Below the pieces are notes generated by a model that saw only the letters and a list, made by a program, of their open reading frames with translations, was not told the DNA's origin and did not search any database. This document shows, one piece after another, positions 60,980 to 64,000 of a stretch of DNA of 64,000 nt. The stretch is from Tepidiphilus olei. Lineage in GTDB: Bacteria > Pseudomonadota > Gammaproteobacteria > Burkholderiales > Rhodocyclaceae. Position numbers and translations under genes: made by a program. Position 1 is the first letter of the stretch; every line of letters begins with the position of its first letter. The DNA is taken from assembly GCF_006980705.1 (NCBI RefSeq), contig NZ_SBHO01000009.1, positions 37,726-101,725 on the forward strand. Direction: 5' to 3'.

Positions 60980-62386
60980 ATGGAGACCATAAACCGAAAC
61001 CGTCCATTCGTCGCCGAGCTGCCGTCGACCCTCGTCGAAGAATTATCTTTGTTGCTGGGCGAGCGTTTTACCCAATCTCCGGGCGTGTGTGCCCACCACG
61101 GTCACGACGAGTCACACTTTCCCGACCATCCACCCCAGGCGGTGGCGTTCGTCGAGCACCGGGAAGAGATCGCTGCCCTGTTGCGCGCCTGCTCGGCGCA
61201 CCGCGTCCCCGTCATCCCGTTTGGCGCCGGCTCTTCGCTGGAAGGGCATGTGTTGGCGGTGCATGGTGGCATCGCGCTCGATTGCACGCGCATGGATCGC
61301 ATCCTCGAGATCGACGTCGAGGACATGCTCGCAGTGGTGCAACCGGGCGTGACGCGCAAACGGCTCAACGCTGCCTTGCATGGCACGGGGCTCTTTTTTC
61401 CCATCGACCCTGGGGCGGATGCCTCGCTCGGGGGTATGACCGCTACCCGCGCCTCGGGCACCAATGCCGTGCGCTACGGTACCATGCGCGAGAACGTGCT
61501 CGCCCTCGAAGTGGTGCTCGCGGATGGGAGAGTGCTGCGCACGGGTACCAGGGCCAAGAAATCGTCCGCCGGCTACGATCTCACCCGTCTTTTCGTCGGC
61601 TCGGAGGGGACTCTGGGCGTTTTTACCGAGATCACCGTGCGCCTCCATCCTCTGCCCGAGGAGCTCGCCGCGGCGGTCGTGCCCTTCCCCAGCCTGGAGG
61701 AAGCGGTGCAGACGGTGATCGAGACGATCCAGGCCGGCGTGCCGGTGGGGCGAGTCGAATTCGTCGACGAGGTCTGTGTACGTGCCCTCAATGGCTACAG
61801 TAAAACCAATCTAGTCGAAGCACCGACGCTCTTTTTCGAATTCCAGGGCAGCAAGCGCAGCATCGAAGAACAGGTCGAGACGGTGGCGGCGATCGCGCGC
61901 GAGCATGGCGGTGAGCACTTCGCTTGGGCCATCAAGCCGGAAGAGCGTAACCGTCTGTGGGAGGCGCGGCATAATGCCCTCTATGCTGCCCTCAGCCTAC
62001 GCCCGGGCAGTAAGGCCATTTCTACCGATACCTGCGTTCCCATATCCCGACTGGCCGAGGCGGTGACACGATCGCGCGCCGCCATCGATGCTTCCGGTTT
62101 CATCGCGGGCATCGCCGGCCACGTGGGCGATGGCAATTTCCATGTCGTCATTCTGCTCGATCCCACTAACCCCGAGGAAATTGCCGGGGCCGAGGCGCTC
62201 AATGCGCAGATCGTGACCATTGCGCAGTCGTTGGGCGGCACCTGCACCGGCGAGCACGGCATCGGCATGGGAAAGAGGGAATTCCTACGTCGTGAGGCGG
62301 GCGAGGTGGCGATCGACGTGATGCGCGCGATCAAGCACGCCCTCGACCCTTTCGGTATCCTCAACCCGGGTAAGGTGCTGCCCTAA
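60980..62386 (+). CDS. FAD-linked 2-hydroxyacid dehydrogenase (D-lactate dehydrogenase, cytochrome type)
   Basis: 468 residues of the GlcD/Dld family. The FAD-binding PCMH domain (about 50-230) has VPVIPFGAGSSLEGHVLA, GVTRKRLNAAL, IDPGADASLGGMTATRASGT and GSEGTLGVFTEITVRLHP; the C-terminal oxidase domain has GHVGDGNFHVVILLDP and GTCTGEHGIGMGKREFL, and ends DPFGILNPGKVLP. It oxidises D-2-hydroxyacids to 2-oxoacids with cytochrome c or quinone as acceptor. Single-subunit architecture without glcE/F favours a D-lactate (or aryl-lactate) type over glycolate oxidase. GGGAG precedes the ATG. Confidence 0.9.
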   Translation: METINRNRPFVAELPSTLVEELSLLLGERFTQSPGVCAHHGHDESHFPDHPPQAVAFVEHREEIAALLRACSAHRVPVIPFGAGSSLEGHVLAVHGGIALDCTRMDRILEIDVEDMLAVVQPGVTRKRLNAALHGTGLFFPIDPGADASLGGMTATRASGTNAVRYGTMRENVLALEVVLADGRVLRTGTRAKKSSAGYDLTRLFVGSEGTLGVFTEITVRLHPLPEELAAAVVPFPSLEEAVQTVIETIQAGVPVGRVEFVDEVCVRALNGYSKTNLVEAPTLFFEFQGSKRSIEEQVETVAAIAREHGGEHFAWAIKPEERNRLWEARHNALYAALSLRPGSKAISTDTCVPISRLAEAVTRSRAAIDASGFIAGIAGHVGDGNFHVVILLDPTNPEEIAGAEALNAQIVTIAQSLGGTCTGEHGIGMGKREFLRREAGEVAIDVMRAIKHALDPFGILNPGKVLP

Positions 62387-62420
62387 GGCAGCCGTTCTCG
62401 TTTTCTGCGGAGAGTTTCTC

Positions 62421-64000
62421 ATGAGCAGTACCGCCGTCCCCGCACCCGTCGTCCAGCCGCTCGCCAGTTTGGATGATCGCTATGTCGTCACGGGTCGCGT
62501 CTATCTCACCGCCTATCAGGCATTGGTGCGCCTGCTGCTCATCCAGCGGGAGCGCGATGCGGCCGCTGGACTCAACACGGCCGGCTTCGTCTCTGGCTAC
62601 CGGGGTTCGCCCCTGGGTGGGCTCGATCAAACCCTATGGCGCGCCAGGAAACACCTGCAGTCGCACCACATCGTCTTCCAGCCCGGCGTCAATGAAGACC
62701 TCGCTGCCACCGCCATCTGGGGCACGCAGCAGGTGGGGCTCTTTCCCGGCGCCAAGTACGACGGCGTTTTTGCCATGTGGTATGGCAAGGGGCCGGGGGT
62801 CGATCGCTGCGGCGACGTCTTCCGCCATGCCAACGTCGCGGGTACTGCCCGTCATGGCGGCGTACTGGCGATCGCCGGGGACGATCACATGTGCCGTTCC
62901 TCGACCATCGCCTCGCAGACCGATCAGGACTTCGTGGCGATGATGATGCCCATCCTCGCCCCGGCCGGCGTCCAAGAGTACCTCGACTATGGGGTGCATG
63001 GCTACGCCATGTCCCGCTTCAGCGGGTGCTGGGTGGCCTTCAAGGCGGTAGCCGATACGGTGGAAACCTCGGCTTCGGTCGACGTCGATCCGTTCCGCAT
63101 CGATACGCGTATCCCCGAAAATTTTCCCTTGCCGCCCGATGGCGTGCATATCCGCTGGCCCGATCCGGCCTTGGCGCAGGAGCAGCGGTTGCTGAAAGTG
63201 AAACTGGCCGCAGCGCAAGCCTATTGCCGGCTCAACGGCCTCGATCGTATCGAGATCGATTCTCCGCAACCGCGCCTGGGCATCATCACCACCGGCAAGG
63301 CCTATCTGGACGTGCGCCAAGCGCTCGACGAGCTCGGTATCGACGAGGCGCGCGCCGCGGCGATGGGCATCCGTCTCTACAAAGTGGGCATGGTTTGGCC
63401 GCTCGAGCCTGAGGGGGCACGCCGCTTCGCCGAAGGGCTCGAAGAGATTCTCGTGGTCGAGGAAAAACGCGCCCTCGTCGAAAGCCAACTCAAAGAGCTC
63501 CTCTATCCGCTCGATGGACGTTTGCCTCCGCCAATCTACGGCAAGTACGACGAACGGGGTCAGGAGCTGTTGCCTGCGACCGGTGAGCTCACACCGACCC
63601 TGGTGGCGCGCGTGCTCGCTCGTCGCCTATTGCGCCTAGGGCCATCCGCCGAGCTCGAACAGCGTCTGGCTTGGCTCGAAGGCTTGGAGCGGCCGGTGGC
63701 GCTACAAAATATTCCTCTCGATCGAGTACCGACTTTCTGCCCCGGATGCCCGCACAACACCTCCACCCGCGTACCGGAAGGAAGCCGGGCGCTGGCCGGT
63801 ATCGGCTGCCATGCTATGGCCATGTGGCTTCCCGATCGGCGCACGGTGACGTTCACCCACATGGGCGGCGAAGGGGTCAATTGGGTCGGTCAAGCCCCTT
63901 TCACCGAAGAGCGCCACCTCTTCGCCAACATGGGCGACGGTACCTACTTCCACTCGGGCATCCTCGCCATCCGCCAGGCGGTGGCCGCCGGGGTCAATAT
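62421..64000 (+). CDS. Indolepyruvate:ferredoxin oxidoreductase, N-terminal part (runs off window)
   Basis: About 526 residues are visible; the 3' part is outside. It has the large fused IorA/IorB-type layout: an N-terminal pyrimidine-binding region FVSGYRGSPLGGLDQTLW, GVNEDLAATAIWGTQQ, WYGKGPGVDRCGDVFRHANVAG, then the ThDP-binding half with FCPGCPHNTSTRVPEGSR, AGIGCHAMAMWLPDR and HMGGEGVNWVGQAPF. The enzyme oxidatively decarboxylates aryl-pyruvates to aryl-acetyl-CoA, reducing ferredoxin. The start at 62421 has GGAGAG upstream. It follows the dehydrogenase by 34 nt, suggesting a hydroxyacid to 2-oxoacid to acyl-CoA route. Confidence 0.9.
   Translation, partial: MSSTAVPAPVVQPLASLDDRYVVTGRVYLTAYQALVRLLLIQRERDAAAGLNTAGFVSGYRGSPLGGLDQTLWRARKHLQSHHIVFQPGVNEDLAATAIWGTQQVGLFPGAKYDGVFAMWYGKGPGVDRCGDVFRHANVAGTARHGGVLAIAGDDHMCRSSTIASQTDQDFVAMMMPILAPAGVQEYLDYGVHGYAMSRFSGCWVAFKAVADTVETSASVDVDPFRIDTRIPENFPLPPDGVHIRWPDPALAQEQRLLKVKLAAAQAYCRLNGLDRIEIDSPQPRLGIITTGKAYLDVRQALDELGIDEARAAAMGIRLYKVGMVWPLEPEGARRFAEGLEEILVVEEKRALVESQLKELLYPLDGRLPPPIYGKYDERGQELLPATGELTPTLVARVLARRLLRLGPSAELEQRLAWLEGLERPVALQNIPLDRVPTFCPGCPHNTSTRVPEGSRALAGIGCHAMAMWLPDRRTVTFTHMGGEGVNWVGQAPFTEERHLFANMGDGTYFHSGILAIRQAVAAGVN

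Overview
The window is GC-rich, densely packed chromosomal DNA. It most likely comes from a betaproteobacterium, possibly near Hydrogenophilales or Rhodocyclales. That placement is inferred from gene families and gene order: nadE-glnB, thrS-infC-rpmI-rplT-pheS-pheT-ihfA-merR, sdhCDAB-sdhE-gltA-odhAB-lpd-zapE, a phasin gene, and flhB-flhA-flhF-flhG-fliA followed by stator genes. No 16S rRNA is present, so the genus cannot be fixed. Most genes are housekeeping, and many overlap by 1-8 nt, which implies translational coupling.

Region by region. 1-7.2 kb: the end of inorganic pyrophosphatase, glutamine-dependent NAD synthetase overlapping the PII gene glnB, an Smr-domain protein, thioredoxin reductase and an LtaS-type membrane sulfatase. 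6.7-8.6 kb: fur divergent from bamE-dapB. 8.6-9.1 kb: a graveyard of decayed insertion sequences. 9.1-16.7 kb: tRNA-Val(GAC), then a translation block (thrS, infC with a probable ATC start, rpmI, rplT, pheS, pheT) and ihfA plus a MerR regulator. 16.7-17.5 kb: a 147-bp MITE and a cold-shock gene. 17.5-21 kb (minus strand): mdh, a CitE-like lyase and a lytic transglycosylase.

21-33.6 kb is the TCA core: a GntR/UTRA regulator divergent from mdh, succinate dehydrogenase with its flavinylation factor, citrate synthase and the whole 2-oxoglutarate dehydrogenase complex, ending in zapE. 33.6-37.6 kb holds a DinG/YoaA helicase and three molybdopterin genes. A phasin gene and clpB (with a heat-shock-type promoter) are divergent at 38.3 kb. 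An orphan TRAP binding protein precedes the flagellar export, regulation and stator cluster (42.3-50.5 kb). pyrD, bpt and aat (minus strand) follow; the last two are N-degron tagging transferases.

53-64 kb looks accessory and catabolic: a sugar-nucleotide epimerase, an acyl-CoA synthetase, a glycerate 2-kinase, three tandem Tat-exported TRAP binding proteins of the 2-oxoacid (TakP-like) type without membrane subunits, a decayed HpcH/HpaI aldolase between two of them, an FAD-linked 2-hydroxyacid (D-lactate type) dehydrogenase and the start of an indolepyruvate:ferredoxin oxidoreductase. Together these suggest uptake and oxidation of 2-hydroxy/2-oxo acids, perhaps aryl-lactates and aryl-pyruvates, to acyl-CoA. 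This is the region with most scope for new biology. Other points of interest are a possible threonine leader peptide and attenuator before thrS, a MinD-like FlhG homologue without its P-loop, and the MITE whose ends match those of an IS5-type relic 8 kb away.
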